A stretch of DNA of 17,108 nucleotides from Xenorhabdus miraniensis (GTDB taxonomy: Bacteria > Pseudomonadota > Gammaproteobacteria > Enterobacterales > Enterobacteriaceae), in contig NZ_NITZ01000009.1 of NCBI RefSeq assembly GCF_002632615.1, positions 1-17,108 on the forward strand. Direction: 5' to 3'. A program made the position numbers and the translations under genes. The notes under the pieces were generated by a model that worked only from the letters and a program-made list of their open reading frames with translations, was not told where the DNA came from and made no database searches. Positions 1-6,587 of this stretch are shown here, piece after piece; position 1 is the first letter of the stretch, and the number at the start of each line of letters is the position of its first letter.

Positions 1-46
1 AAGCCAATGAATAATCACACTGGGTACGTTTACTTTCTGATTTCAT
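1..46 (-). CDS. Transposase OrfA-like protein, N-terminal 15 codons only
   Basis: A minus-strand ATG at 46-44 opens a frame reading MKSESKRTQCDYSLA before the window ends. A Shine-Dalgarno TAGGAG lies a few bases upstream. The motif (basic residues, then YSLA, which in the family is followed by F-K) resembles the start of IS3-family OrfA helix-turn-helix proteins, which bind the IS ends. Only 15 residues can be seen, so the family is inferred from this short start plus the adjacent terminal repeat. It reads away from the tail operon. Another mobile-element protein with a similar start is possible. Confidence 0.45.
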   Translation of the reverse strand, partial: MKSESKRTQCDYSLA

Positions 47-99
47 AACACTCTCCTAAAGAGATGAAGGAAAGTGTCAACTTTATTTAGGACGGGACA
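1..99 (-). mobile_element. Insertion sequence, one terminal end (partial)
   Basis: The terminal inverted-repeat-like sequence, read leftward from 99, starts TGTCCCGTCC and runs to about 75. It is followed by a short leader, a good ribosome site (TAGGAG) and an ATG on the minus strand. This is the usual layout of an IS3-type 5' end, with the terminus close to the transposase start. The element continues beyond the left edge, so the other end and any target duplication cannot be seen. The right boundary at 98-100 is estimated from the TGT terminus. The IS ends about 24 bp before the sheath start and so separates the tail genes from whatever preceded them. Confidence 0.55.
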
Positions 100-123
100 C
101 GGGTATAAATAAAGGAATAAGTT

Positions 124-1236
124 ATGTGGCCACATGTTCAGGTTAACCAAGTTAACCAACTGCAAGGCGAATCAAAGGAAATTGAGCGGGTATTGCTCTT
201 TGTTGGAACAGGAAAAACCAACGTTGGCAAAACTATTTCCGTGAATACTCAGACGGATTTTGATTCCGTATTGGGAGCAGCGGATACCGCGTTGAAACGT
301 AACGTACTGGCGGCGATGGCGAACGCAGGGCAAAACTGGTCTGGTTATGTTCATGTCTTATCAGAATCAGCAGATGAATTGGCCTTTATCGAGGCGGTGA
401 CAGCAGCACAGCATATTGCCAGTGTTGAGGGTTATGTACTGACGGTTGGTGCGACTAAAGCTGTTATCAAAGCAGCACAAACCTTGCGGGCAAATACTAT
501 TGCCAAGTTTGGACGTTGGCAGTGGGCTATTTTGTCTGTTGAGGGAACACAGCCAAAAGAAAGCTGGGCAGATTATGTTGCCCGCTTGGCTGAGCTGCAA
601 AAAGGTGAAGCCATAGCTTCGGTTCAATTAGTGCCATCACTGTGGGGAAATGAAGCGGGTGTGTTGGCAGGTCGTCTGTGCAATCGCTCTGTAACCGTAG
701 CAGACAGTCCGGCACGTGTCCAAACAGGGCCGTTGATGGACTTGGGAAAAACGGATTTTCCGCTTGATGGAGAAGGGAAGCAGATTGATTTAGCCACGCT
801 ACAGGCACTGGAAAAACTGCGCCTTAGTGTACCGATGTGGTATCCCGATTATGACGGTATGTATTGGTCGGATGGCCGCACATTGGATGTGGAAGGCGGG
901 GATTACCAAAGCATCGAAAACTTGCGTGTCGTAGATAAAGTTGCGCGTCGTGTACGTTTACAGGCTATCGCGAAAATTGCTAACCGTAGTTTAAATAGTA
1001 CACCGGGCAGTATTGCGACGCATCAAGCGTATTTCGCTCGCACCTTGCGTGAGATGTCTCGTAGTACCGAAATTAACGGTGTGACATTCCCGGGGGAAGT
1101 AAAATCACCTCAGGATGGTGACGTTGTCATCACATGGCGTAATAAAAACACGGTAGAAATTTATATCACCATTCGCACCTATGAATGCCCTAAAGGGATC
1201 ACGGCGAGTTTACTGCTGGATTTGGGAGGGAACTAA
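124..1236 (+). CDS. Contractile tail sheath protein (DUF2586 family)
   Basis: This 370-residue protein belongs by recognition to the DUF2586 phage family, the tail sheath of HP1/K139-like myophages. It polymerises around the tail tube and contracts to drive the tube through the host envelope. The N-terminus (WPHVQVNQVNQLQG, then an E-x-E-R-V-L-L-F-V-G segment) is the usual start of the family, so the 124 ATG, preceded by AAGGA, looks authentic. The C-terminal part (about 280-370) ends in the strand-rich region that in sheaths typically packs on the tube. It is short for a sheath but normal for this family. The stop TAA at 1234-1236 directly abuts the tube ATG at 1237, so the two are probably translated together. 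The IS end lies only about 24 bp upstream, which suggests the native promoter or upstream genes were displaced. Confidence 0.85.
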   Translation: MWPHVQVNQVNQLQGESKEIERVLLFVGTGKTNVGKTISVNTQTDFDSVLGAADTALKRNVLAAMANAGQNWSGYVHVLSESADELAFIEAVTAAQHIASVEGYVLTVGATKAVIKAAQTLRANTIAKFGRWQWAILSVEGTQPKESWADYVARLAELQKGEAIASVQLVPSLWGNEAGVLAGRLCNRSVTVADSPARVQTGPLMDLGKTDFPLDGEGKQIDLATLQALEKLRLSVPMWYPDYDGMYWSDGRTLDVEGGDYQSIENLRVVDKVARRVRLQAIAKIANRSLNSTPGSIATHQAYFARTLREMSRSTEINGVTFPGEVKSPQDGDVVITWRNKNTVEIYITIRTYECPKGITASLLLDLGGN

Positions 1237-1692
1237 ATGAGCCAGCGTATTTCCGGCCAATCGGTCGATTTTAATATGGATGGAGATCTGGTTCATGCTG
1301 AAAAGGTCAATCTGTCTATTACTGACAATACCGCAGCAGCGCAGACTCAGGGCGTGCCGGATGGCTATATCTCCGGTGATGTAGCGGCAGAAGGGGAAAT
1401 TGAACTCAGCACCAAATATCTGGATATCGTGACGGCCAAAGCACGTGCGGCAGGTTCATGGAGAGGTATTCAGCCGGTTGATTTGATGTGGTATGCCAAA
1501 GCAGGCAACGAAGAAATGAAAGTTGAGGCTTATGGTTGCAAACTGATCCTCAGCGATATTCTGGATGTTGATCCCAAAGGTGGTAGTGTAATGACACATA
1601 AAGTGAAGTTTGTTGTTACCTCACCTGATTTTGTGCGTATCAATGGTATTCCCTATTTGGAAGCAGAACTCACTCGCAATTTGATTGGATAA
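1237..1692 (+). CDS. Tail tube protein (DUF2597 family)
   Basis: This 151-residue protein resembles the DUF2597 phage family, found directly after DUF2586 sheaths and taken to be the inner tail tube. The start MSQRISGQSVDFNMDGDLVHAEKVNLSITDN shows the alternating hydrophobic pattern of a tube-like beta barrel. The central VPDGYISGDVAAEGEIEL segment is a likely loop. No cysteine-rich or membrane segment is present. It follows the sheath without a gap (the sheath stop abuts this ATG), the standard sheath-tube pairing in which both are made in large amounts. The assignment rests on position plus family resemblance; the enzymatic content is nil. Confidence 0.8.
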   Translation: MSQRISGQSVDFNMDGDLVHAEKVNLSITDNTAAAQTQGVPDGYISGDVAAEGEIELSTKYLDIVTAKARAAGSWRGIQPVDLMWYAKAGNEEMKVEAYGCKLILSDILDVDPKGGSVMTHKVKFVVTSPDFVRINGIPYLEAELTRNLIG

Positions 1693-1734
1693 ATAGATAT
1701 TCAGTCAATGTCAAAATGCAGGATATAGGTATTC

Positions 1735-1821
1735 ATGGAAGGATATGAGGAAATTCTTATTGCATTAATATGCGTAGGCGACTCATTACATCAGGGAAGA
1801 TGTTTACCAGAAATTATCTAA
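1735..1821 (+). CDS. Possible 28-residue ORF between tube and chaperone genes
   Basis: In the 169-bp gap between tube and tail chaperone an ATG at 1735 opens a 28-codon frame (begins MEGYEEILIALICVGDSL, ends PEII) and stops at 1821. AGGATATAGG upstream could serve as a ribosome site. The product would be acidic and hydrophobic in the middle. I do not recognise it. The gap is A+T-rich and could equally be an untranslated spacer, or the remnant of a tail gene, since tail operons otherwise keep genes packed. Confidence 0.25.
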   Translation: MEGYEEILIALICVGDSLHQGRCLPEII

Positions 1822-1861
1822 AAATAGATTTATGGAAAATATAAAATAAAGGAATTTAATC

Positions 1862-2131
1862 ATGGCTAAAGAAAATAAAATTGTCACTTTAATCATTGGT
1901 GGAGATGAAATTAAATTTGAGCCAAATATTATTGCTTATAATAATATGATCAATGACATGACGATGGACAATAAGATCGTGCCGATCGTCACTTATTTGC
2001 GCCGTATTGTTCAGCCAGCGTCTAAATCTGCACTTGATGAAGTGTTGCAGATCCCGGGTGCAGCAATGCAATTGGTTGAAAAAATCAATTCCGAATATGC
2101 ACCAAAATTGGAAATTGAAATAAAAAACTAA
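1862..2131 (+). CDS. Tail assembly chaperone, short (zero-frame) form
   Basis: This 89-residue protein sits between the tube and tape measure genes, the place of gpE in P2 and gpG in lambda. Such proteins coat the tape measure and recruit tube subunits, and are absent from the finished particle. It resembles the putative phage tail assembly chaperone families: a small beta-rich N-terminus (IVTLIIGGDEIKFEPN), then helices with a TYLRRIVQPASKS segment. The start is preceded by AAAGGA. The last codons, ATA AAA AAC before TAA, form a slippery heptamer, so part of the product should continue into the -1 frame (see 2128-2322). Lower G+C than the baseplate genes downstream. Confidence 0.8.
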   Translation: MAKENKIVTLIIGGDEIKFEPNIIAYNNMINDMTMDNKIVPIVTYLRRIVQPASKSALDEVLQIPGAAMQLVEKINSEYAPKLEIEIKN

Positions 2132-2180
2132 ATGCAAGGGTTAAGGCTATAGAGAATAGTTTATTCGAACAAGCCTTAAC
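2122..2180 (+). promoter_or_regulatory. Programmed -1 ribosomal frameshift signal (A AAA AAC plus stem-loop)
   Basis: The heptamer A AAA AAC at 2122-2128 is in the exact phase for tandem slippage, with zero frame A|AAA|AAC just before the TAA at 2129. After an 11-nt spacer, GTTAAGGCT (2140-2148) pairs perfectly with AGCCTTAAC (2172-2180). The 23-nt loop itself contains a GAATA/TATTC stem (2154-2158 with 2162-2166). Slippery site, stop and 3' structure together are the textbook arrangement for tail-chaperone frameshifting. The spacer is slightly longer than the usual 5-9 nt. Confidence 0.85.
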
Positions 2181-2322
2181 ATTGCGTCGTCATTATTTAC
2201 CAAATGAGAATGATGATACAGAAAATTTAGCCCGTGCAATTTGGCTGGATAATCGATATTGGGAATATATGCGTATTTCAACTGCAAATGGAATTGCATT
2301 GGCGTTAAAAGGTGAGCCATGA
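2128..2322 (+). CDS. -1 frame extension of the tail assembly chaperone (E'/GT-like)
   Basis: After a -1 slip on 2122-2128 the ribosome reads CTA at 2128 and stays open for 64 codons to the TGA at 2320-2322. This gives a fusion of about 153 residues (89+64), close in size to the P2 E-E' product. The added part starts LNARVKAIENSLFEQALTLR and contains ARAIWLDNRYWEYM, a helical, aromatic segment typical of the T domain that contacts the tape measure. No start codon with a ribosome site exists in this segment (its only ATG is near the 3' end), so it can hardly be translated independently. Its stop overlaps the tape measure ATG (ATGA, 2319-2322), so coupling is likely. Confidence 0.8.
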   Translation, partial: LNARVKAIENSLFEQALTLRRHYLPNENDDTENLARAIWLDNRYWEYMRISTANGIALALKGEP

Positions 2323-4424
2323 GTCATGTAAGTTTTATACAAAGTCTGATTGGTGAAATCACACGGCCCATTGCCAGTTTAAAAACGGAACTTACTGACC
2401 TTTCTGAGCGATCACAAAAGGCATTTGGACAAATCTCAGCGGGTGGGCAAACAATTGCTGATTCATTCTGGTCAACTCATAGCTTCCTTGAACCCGCGGT
2501 TCAAATGGATGATGCCTTGAAATCGGCCTCATTGCAGGGAATGGATAGCGGGGTCATGGCAAAAATCGCCAAAGACTCGATGACCTTTAGCTCACAGTAT
2601 GGCAAGTCGGCCATTGAATTTGTGAAATCAGCGACGGAAATCAACAAGGCGGTGCAAGGGCTGGAGCAAACAGAATTGCCCCAGATGACCAAGATAGCCA
2701 ACACCACTGCTGTCGCTCTGAAAACCAGTTCAACGGATGTGGCGAACTATATGGGGAAAATGTTTTCCATGTTTTCCGACCATGCTGAATCTGTAGGGCA
2801 CCTTCAATTTGCTGAAGAGCTATCAGGTAAGGCTGTTTTTATGGCGCAAACATTTGGCACCAGTATGCCGGAAATGACAGCACTGCTGGAAGGTGCCCGC
2901 AAAGCAAGCACAAACTTCGGCGTGGGGATCGATGAACAGTTGGCCGTATTGGGACAATTACAGAGCACATTGGGAGGCGATGCCAGCAAAGCGTATGAGG
3001 CTTTTTTATCGGTTGCAACGGGTGGTGCGAAAAGTTTGGGATTAAGTTTCGTCAATGCTTCTGGTCAGATGCTCTCTATGCCGGAAATGTTGGCGCAACT
3101 ACAGGCCAAATATGGCACGAGCATTGAAGGTAACCTGAAAGCTCAAGCTGAGATTGAAGCGGCATTCGGTGGTTCTGCTGTCGTGGTCAAAGCACTTTTC
3201 AACGATGTTGATGTGTTAAACAAGAACATGGCAGCACTGGGTGCGAATGATGGAATGGAGCGTACCCGTGAAATGGCGGCACAAATGGCTGATCCGTGGG
3301 AGCGATTACAGGCAATCTGGGAGAACCTTCATATTCTAATTGGCCTAGAATTGCTGCCTGTCATAAAACTCTTGGTCAATTGGCTCGCTGACACCAGTCA
3401 AGTATTGGTGCGCTGGCTGAAATTATTTCCCAATATCGCCCGCTGGATTGGATATATCGTGCTTGCAATTATGAACTTTTCCGTTGTCGGTGCTGTGGCC
3501 AATATTGTGATGGGAGTTTCTAAATTTATTCTGGTTGGCGTGAGAGGGGTTATGGTGGTTTTTACCTTGATCATGAAATTGGGAACGGCAGCGGTCTGGC
3601 TTTATAAAGCGGCCATCATAGCATTTAGTGTTGCTCTGAGAATATTACAAGGAACATTACTGGTTATCCGTGTGGCAGCTATGTTGGCAGGAGTGGCATT
3701 TAGTTTTATGAGCTGGCCGATATTGTTGATTATTGCTGCTATCGCGTTGCTGGCCTATGGCATTTATAAACTGATTCAGAATTGGGATGAAATCAAAGCA
3801 GCGATTATGAATACGGCTGCCTTTAAGGTTTTAGCGGCTTCTGCGGAATGGGTTGGTGACGTATTTGGAAAGGTCTGGAATTGGATTGCTGATGGCTGGA
3901 ATAATCTGTGTAACTGGTTCAGTAATTTTTCATTGGTAGATACGTTTTCCAGCATGATTGATAGTGTTGGTAATATTTTCAGTGAGTTATGGGATTGGTT
4001 GTTAGGGTCATTTAACGGTATTTATAACGGTATTGTTGAGACATTAAATCACATCCCAGGCGTTAACATTGAAACTAAAACCATTGAGAAAACAGCCATC
4101 GAGCCAATGGCAAAGGCAACGGTTTCCAATATGGGCATGGGACAAAATACCCAGAAACTGATAACTCAATCCAATAGCATTTTGCAGGGGCAACCTCAAT
4201 CTATGCCCCAACCAGTACAAGCAATTAAGCCGCCAGAAACGACGGGTGTATTAACCGGTGGAAATAAACTGGGTATTAATAGAAATGGCCTGATTAACGA
4301 AGTAGCGGGTAATTCACAGACTATTAATGATAACAGCCGACGTATCGAAAGCGTGACGTTTAATATTGCCAACGGAATGACACCGGATCAATTAACGGAA
4401 TGGGAGCAAGTGACTTATGGATAA
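2319..4424 (+). CDS. Tail tape measure protein
   Basis: This 701-residue protein is the internal ruler that sets tail length and is ejected ahead of DNA or helps open the inner membrane. Residues about 60-330 resemble the TP901-type tape measure core (helical, rich in Ala/Met, with SMPEMTALLEGARKASTNFG). A very hydrophobic stretch at about 377-485 holds several potential membrane helices, including WPILLIIAAIALLAYGIY. Trp-rich repeats (VWNWIADGWNNLCNWF) follow, and the tail end is polar and Gln/Asn-rich. It is at the short end for tape measures, implying a short contractile tail. The ATG overlaps the stop of the frameshifted chaperone, and its own stop overlaps the next ATG by 8 nt. Confidence 0.88.
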   Translation: MSHVSFIQSLIGEITRPIASLKTELTDLSERSQKAFGQISAGGQTIADSFWSTHSFLEPAVQMDDALKSASLQGMDSGVMAKIAKDSMTFSSQYGKSAIEFVKSATEINKAVQGLEQTELPQMTKIANTTAVALKTSSTDVANYMGKMFSMFSDHAESVGHLQFAEELSGKAVFMAQTFGTSMPEMTALLEGARKASTNFGVGIDEQLAVLGQLQSTLGGDASKAYEAFLSVATGGAKSLGLSFVNASGQMLSMPEMLAQLQAKYGTSIEGNLKAQAEIEAAFGGSAVVVKALFNDVDVLNKNMAALGANDGMERTREMAAQMADPWERLQAIWENLHILIGLELLPVIKLLVNWLADTSQVLVRWLKLFPNIARWIGYIVLAIMNFSVVGAVANIVMGVSKFILVGVRGVMVVFTLIMKLGTAAVWLYKAAIIAFSVALRILQGTLLVIRVAAMLAGVAFSFMSWPILLIIAAIALLAYGIYKLIQNWDEIKAAIMNTAAFKVLAASAEWVGDVFGKVWNWIADGWNNLCNWFSNFSLVDTFSSMIDSVGNIFSELWDWLLGSFNGIYNGIVETLNHIPGVNIETKTIEKTAIEPMAKATVSNMGMGQNTQKLITQSNSILQGQPQSMPQPVQAIKPPETTGVLTGGNKLGINRNGLINEVAGNSQTINDNSRRIESVTFNIANGMTPDQLTEWEQVTYG

Positions 4425-4752
4425 GCCTAAATATATTGATTTGTTAATTAATGAGCGCGATTTCACGCTTAATTCAGGAAATGAACCGCAACTCTGTAAT
4501 AACCGTACTTCTATTGGTCAGGATTGTATTCACGCAATTATCGAAAGTGGATTAGCAACGAATTTAATTGCTGAACGAAGCCCGACATTACGGGCAGATA
4601 TTCACACACAGATAGTGATTCTGATTGAAAACGATGAGCGGATTATTCCGGGGACGGTCAGCATCAATGAAGAATCGCTAACTAAGTTATGGATCACGGC
4701 TGAAACTTACGATTTTGGTCAAATTAATGTGAGCGTGGGCAATGGAAACTAA
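4417..4752 (+). CDS. Baseplate wedge-like protein (DUF2590 family)
   Basis: This 111-residue protein matches by recognition the DUF2590 phage family and occupies the position of the gp25/gpW-type baseplate wedge, immediately before baseplate J. Visible motifs include the start KYIDLLINERDFTLNSGNEP, a central SGLATNLIAERSP, and a C-terminal beta segment ending ISVSVGNGN-like (read NVSVGNGN). The first part (IDLLI...D..L..G.EP) is the pattern of the small baseplate proteins that begin with a phage-encoded linear measure of polarity in this operon type. It overlaps the tape measure by 8 nt and the J gene by 11 nt. Role as wedge component is inferred from position. Confidence 0.7.
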   Translation: MDKPKYIDLLINERDFTLNSGNEPQLCNNRTSIGQDCIHAIIESGLATNLIAERSPTLRADIHTQIVILIENDERIIPGTVSINEESLTKLWITAETYDFGQINVSVGNGN

Positions 4753-5926
4753 ACCAACAATTGACTACGAAAAAGTGCTGCGTGATAGCGGAATGCCGAC
4801 TACGGAAACCGAAATCAGCAAGGTTTTCGCCAACGTTGTGGATGAAGCCGGGCTGATCACCAACACCTCGCGCATGTCCCCGTTCTGGCGGCTGATTAAC
4901 ACCATCGTCACACGCCCGGTATTGTGGCTGAAAGAGGCATTAATCAACGTCACCCTGAAAAATATGTATCTGGCGACGGCATCGGACGCATGGCTGGATA
5001 TGTTCGCATGGGGCGTGAACCTGAAACGCAAGCCAGCTTCTGCCGCTCAGGGTGTGATCCGTTTTTACAAAGCGGCCGGGGCATCGGCGGTCACCGTGCC
5101 CGCCGGAACAGTGATCCAGACTGAACGCATCAATGGCGAAATCTACCGGGTCAGCACCACGGAAAGCGTGGTGATGGCCGATGGGGTTGCCAGTGCCTTG
5201 CTGCCCGTGGCCGCAGAAAGTGCAGGCGGTGCATTCAACCTTGCGCCCGGCTATTTTCGTATCCTGCCCGTGGCGGTGTCCGGTATTGAGCGGGTGCAGA
5301 ATGAAGAGGGTTGGTTACTGACGCCCGGCGCAGATGCAGAATCTGACGATGATCTGCGTGACCGTTGCCGCAACCAATACAACTTAGTCGGTAATTATCA
5401 TACCGATGCGGTGTATCGGGGCATGATTGCGGCCGTGGCGGGCTTAAGCATTGACCGCATCTTCTTCCTGCATGATGCACCCCGTGGGGCAGGCACCGCC
5501 AACGCCTATCTGTTGCTGGATTCTGGGGTGACCAGCCAGCCTTTTATTGAGGCGGTGAACGATTACATCACCAATCAGGGGCATCACGGGCATGGCGATG
5601 ATATGCAGTGCCTGCCGATGCCGGAAACGCATCATGCACTGACCGTGACGCTGTTTGTGGTCAATCTGGCCAACTACAGTCAGGAACAGATAGCAGCACT
5701 GAAAACGGATGTCGCCAATCTTGTCCGCTGCGCCTTTCGGGAAAATACGGATTATCCGGTGAAGAAGACCTGGCCGTACTCGCGTTTTTCTTTCTCCAAC
5801 TTGGGGCGGGAAATTCACCGTGAGTTCAGCGAGATTGAGTCACTGACCTTTTCATTGGCGGACATTCTCAGTGAGCTGAGTGTGCCCCGGCTGCAATCGC
5901 TGACGGTGGAGGTGAAAAATGTCTGA
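4742..5926 (+). CDS. Baseplate assembly protein J
   Basis: This 394-residue protein has the features of the baseplate J family (P2 gpJ, Mu gp47, T4 gp6): an N-terminal helical part, a beta-rich core with VPAGTVIQTERINGEIYRV and a C-terminal domain. It would form the wedges and periphery of the baseplate, linking the hub to fibres and sheath. Motifs typical of the family include GADAESDDDLRDRCRNQYN at about residues 196-214, the D-D-x-R-x-R element, and the LNPGYF/APGYF segment. The gene overlaps its neighbours on both sides (11 and 8 nt). From here to about 7440 the DNA is clearly richer in G+C than 124-4740, an apparent mosaic join near the start of this gene. Confidence 0.88.
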   Translation: METKPTIDYEKVLRDSGMPTTETEISKVFANVVDEAGLITNTSRMSPFWRLINTIVTRPVLWLKEALINVTLKNMYLATASDAWLDMFAWGVNLKRKPASAAQGVIRFYKAAGASAVTVPAGTVIQTERINGEIYRVSTTESVVMADGVASALLPVAAESAGGAFNLAPGYFRILPVAVSGIERVQNEEGWLLTPGADAESDDDLRDRCRNQYNLVGNYHTDAVYRGMIAAVAGLSIDRIFFLHDAPRGAGTANAYLLLDSGVTSQPFIEAVNDYITNQGHHGHGDDMQCLPMPETHHALTVTLFVVNLANYSQEQIAALKTDVANLVRCAFRENTDYPVKKTWPYSRFSFSNLGREIHREFSEIESLTFSLADILSELSVPRLQSLTVEVKNV

Positions 5927-6575
5927 GTTCAGGGAACGCCTGACCCGGCTGGCGCTGCCGTCATGGATGAACAAGGGGGAACCCGCCAAACTGTTGGGCG
6001 CGGCGCGGACATTCTGGTCAGGTGTATATGACTGGCTGAAATGGCCGCTGGCGCAACTGGACGCGGAAACCTGTTCCGAGGCGCTGTTGTCGGTACTGGC
6101 CTATCAGCGGGATATCCAGCGCTTTAACGGTGAACCGTTGCCGCTGTTTCGCAAGCGGGTGAAGTACGCCTTTATCAACGCCAGAGATGCGGGCAGTGTG
6201 GCCGGGTTTATTGCCATCTTTGACCGTCTGGGGATTGGCTATGTGGAAATCAACGAACGCCAGCCAGACATTGACTGGGATGTGATTATCCTGCGCCTCA
6301 GCGACAGCCAGATAGCGGCTAACCCTGATTTGCTGATGAACATCATCCGTCAGTATGGCCGCACCTGCCGCCGCTACCGTTTTGAAGTGATCGCCAAAAA
6401 TCAGTTGCTGATGCGGGTTGGCAGCGTGGGCACCGAGTATTGCACTTATGCCGCTGCCATTCCGACCCCGCCATTATTATTAAAAGTGGGGCATATCGTG
6501 GGCGTTGCCGTCTGTGACAGTGCCCGCCTCAAGGAAAGCAGCGCACCGAACGTGACTTACGGTGCTTCATTATAA
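5919..6575 (+). CDS. Phage tail protein I-like baseplate component
   Basis: This 218-residue protein lies directly after J and overlaps it by 8 nt, the place of P2 gpI, which together with J completes the baseplate and anchors the tail fibre. The N-terminal half has a Trp-containing helical pattern (WSGVYDWLKWPLAQLD) followed by LLSVLAYQRDIQRFNGEP and FRKRVKYAFINARDAGSVAGF, typical of Tail_P2_I-type proteins. The C-terminal part is beta-rich. The fibre gene follows after 12 nt. G+C-rich like its neighbour J. Family membership is judged from motifs and order. Confidence 0.78.
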   Translation: MSEFRERLTRLALPSWMNKGEPAKLLGAARTFWSGVYDWLKWPLAQLDAETCSEALLSVLAYQRDIQRFNGEPLPLFRKRVKYAFINARDAGSVAGFIAIFDRLGIGYVEINERQPDIDWDVIILRLSDSQIAANPDLLMNIIRQYGRTCRRYRFEVIAKNQLLMRVGSVGTEYCTYAAAIPTPPLLLKVGHIVGVAVCDSARLKESSAPNVTYGASL

Positions 6576-6587
6576 GGAAATAAAAAA

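Noticed and set aside
2132..2150. ATG directly after the chaperone stop as the start of a new gene
   Set aside because: It reads only six codons before TAG; the long open frame here is the -1 frame without a start, best explained by frameshifting.
5235..5818. Minus-strand frames over baseplate J (81 and 124 codons)
   Set aside because: They lie opposite a clear baseplate gene in G+C-rich DNA, where long antisense frames are common by chance.
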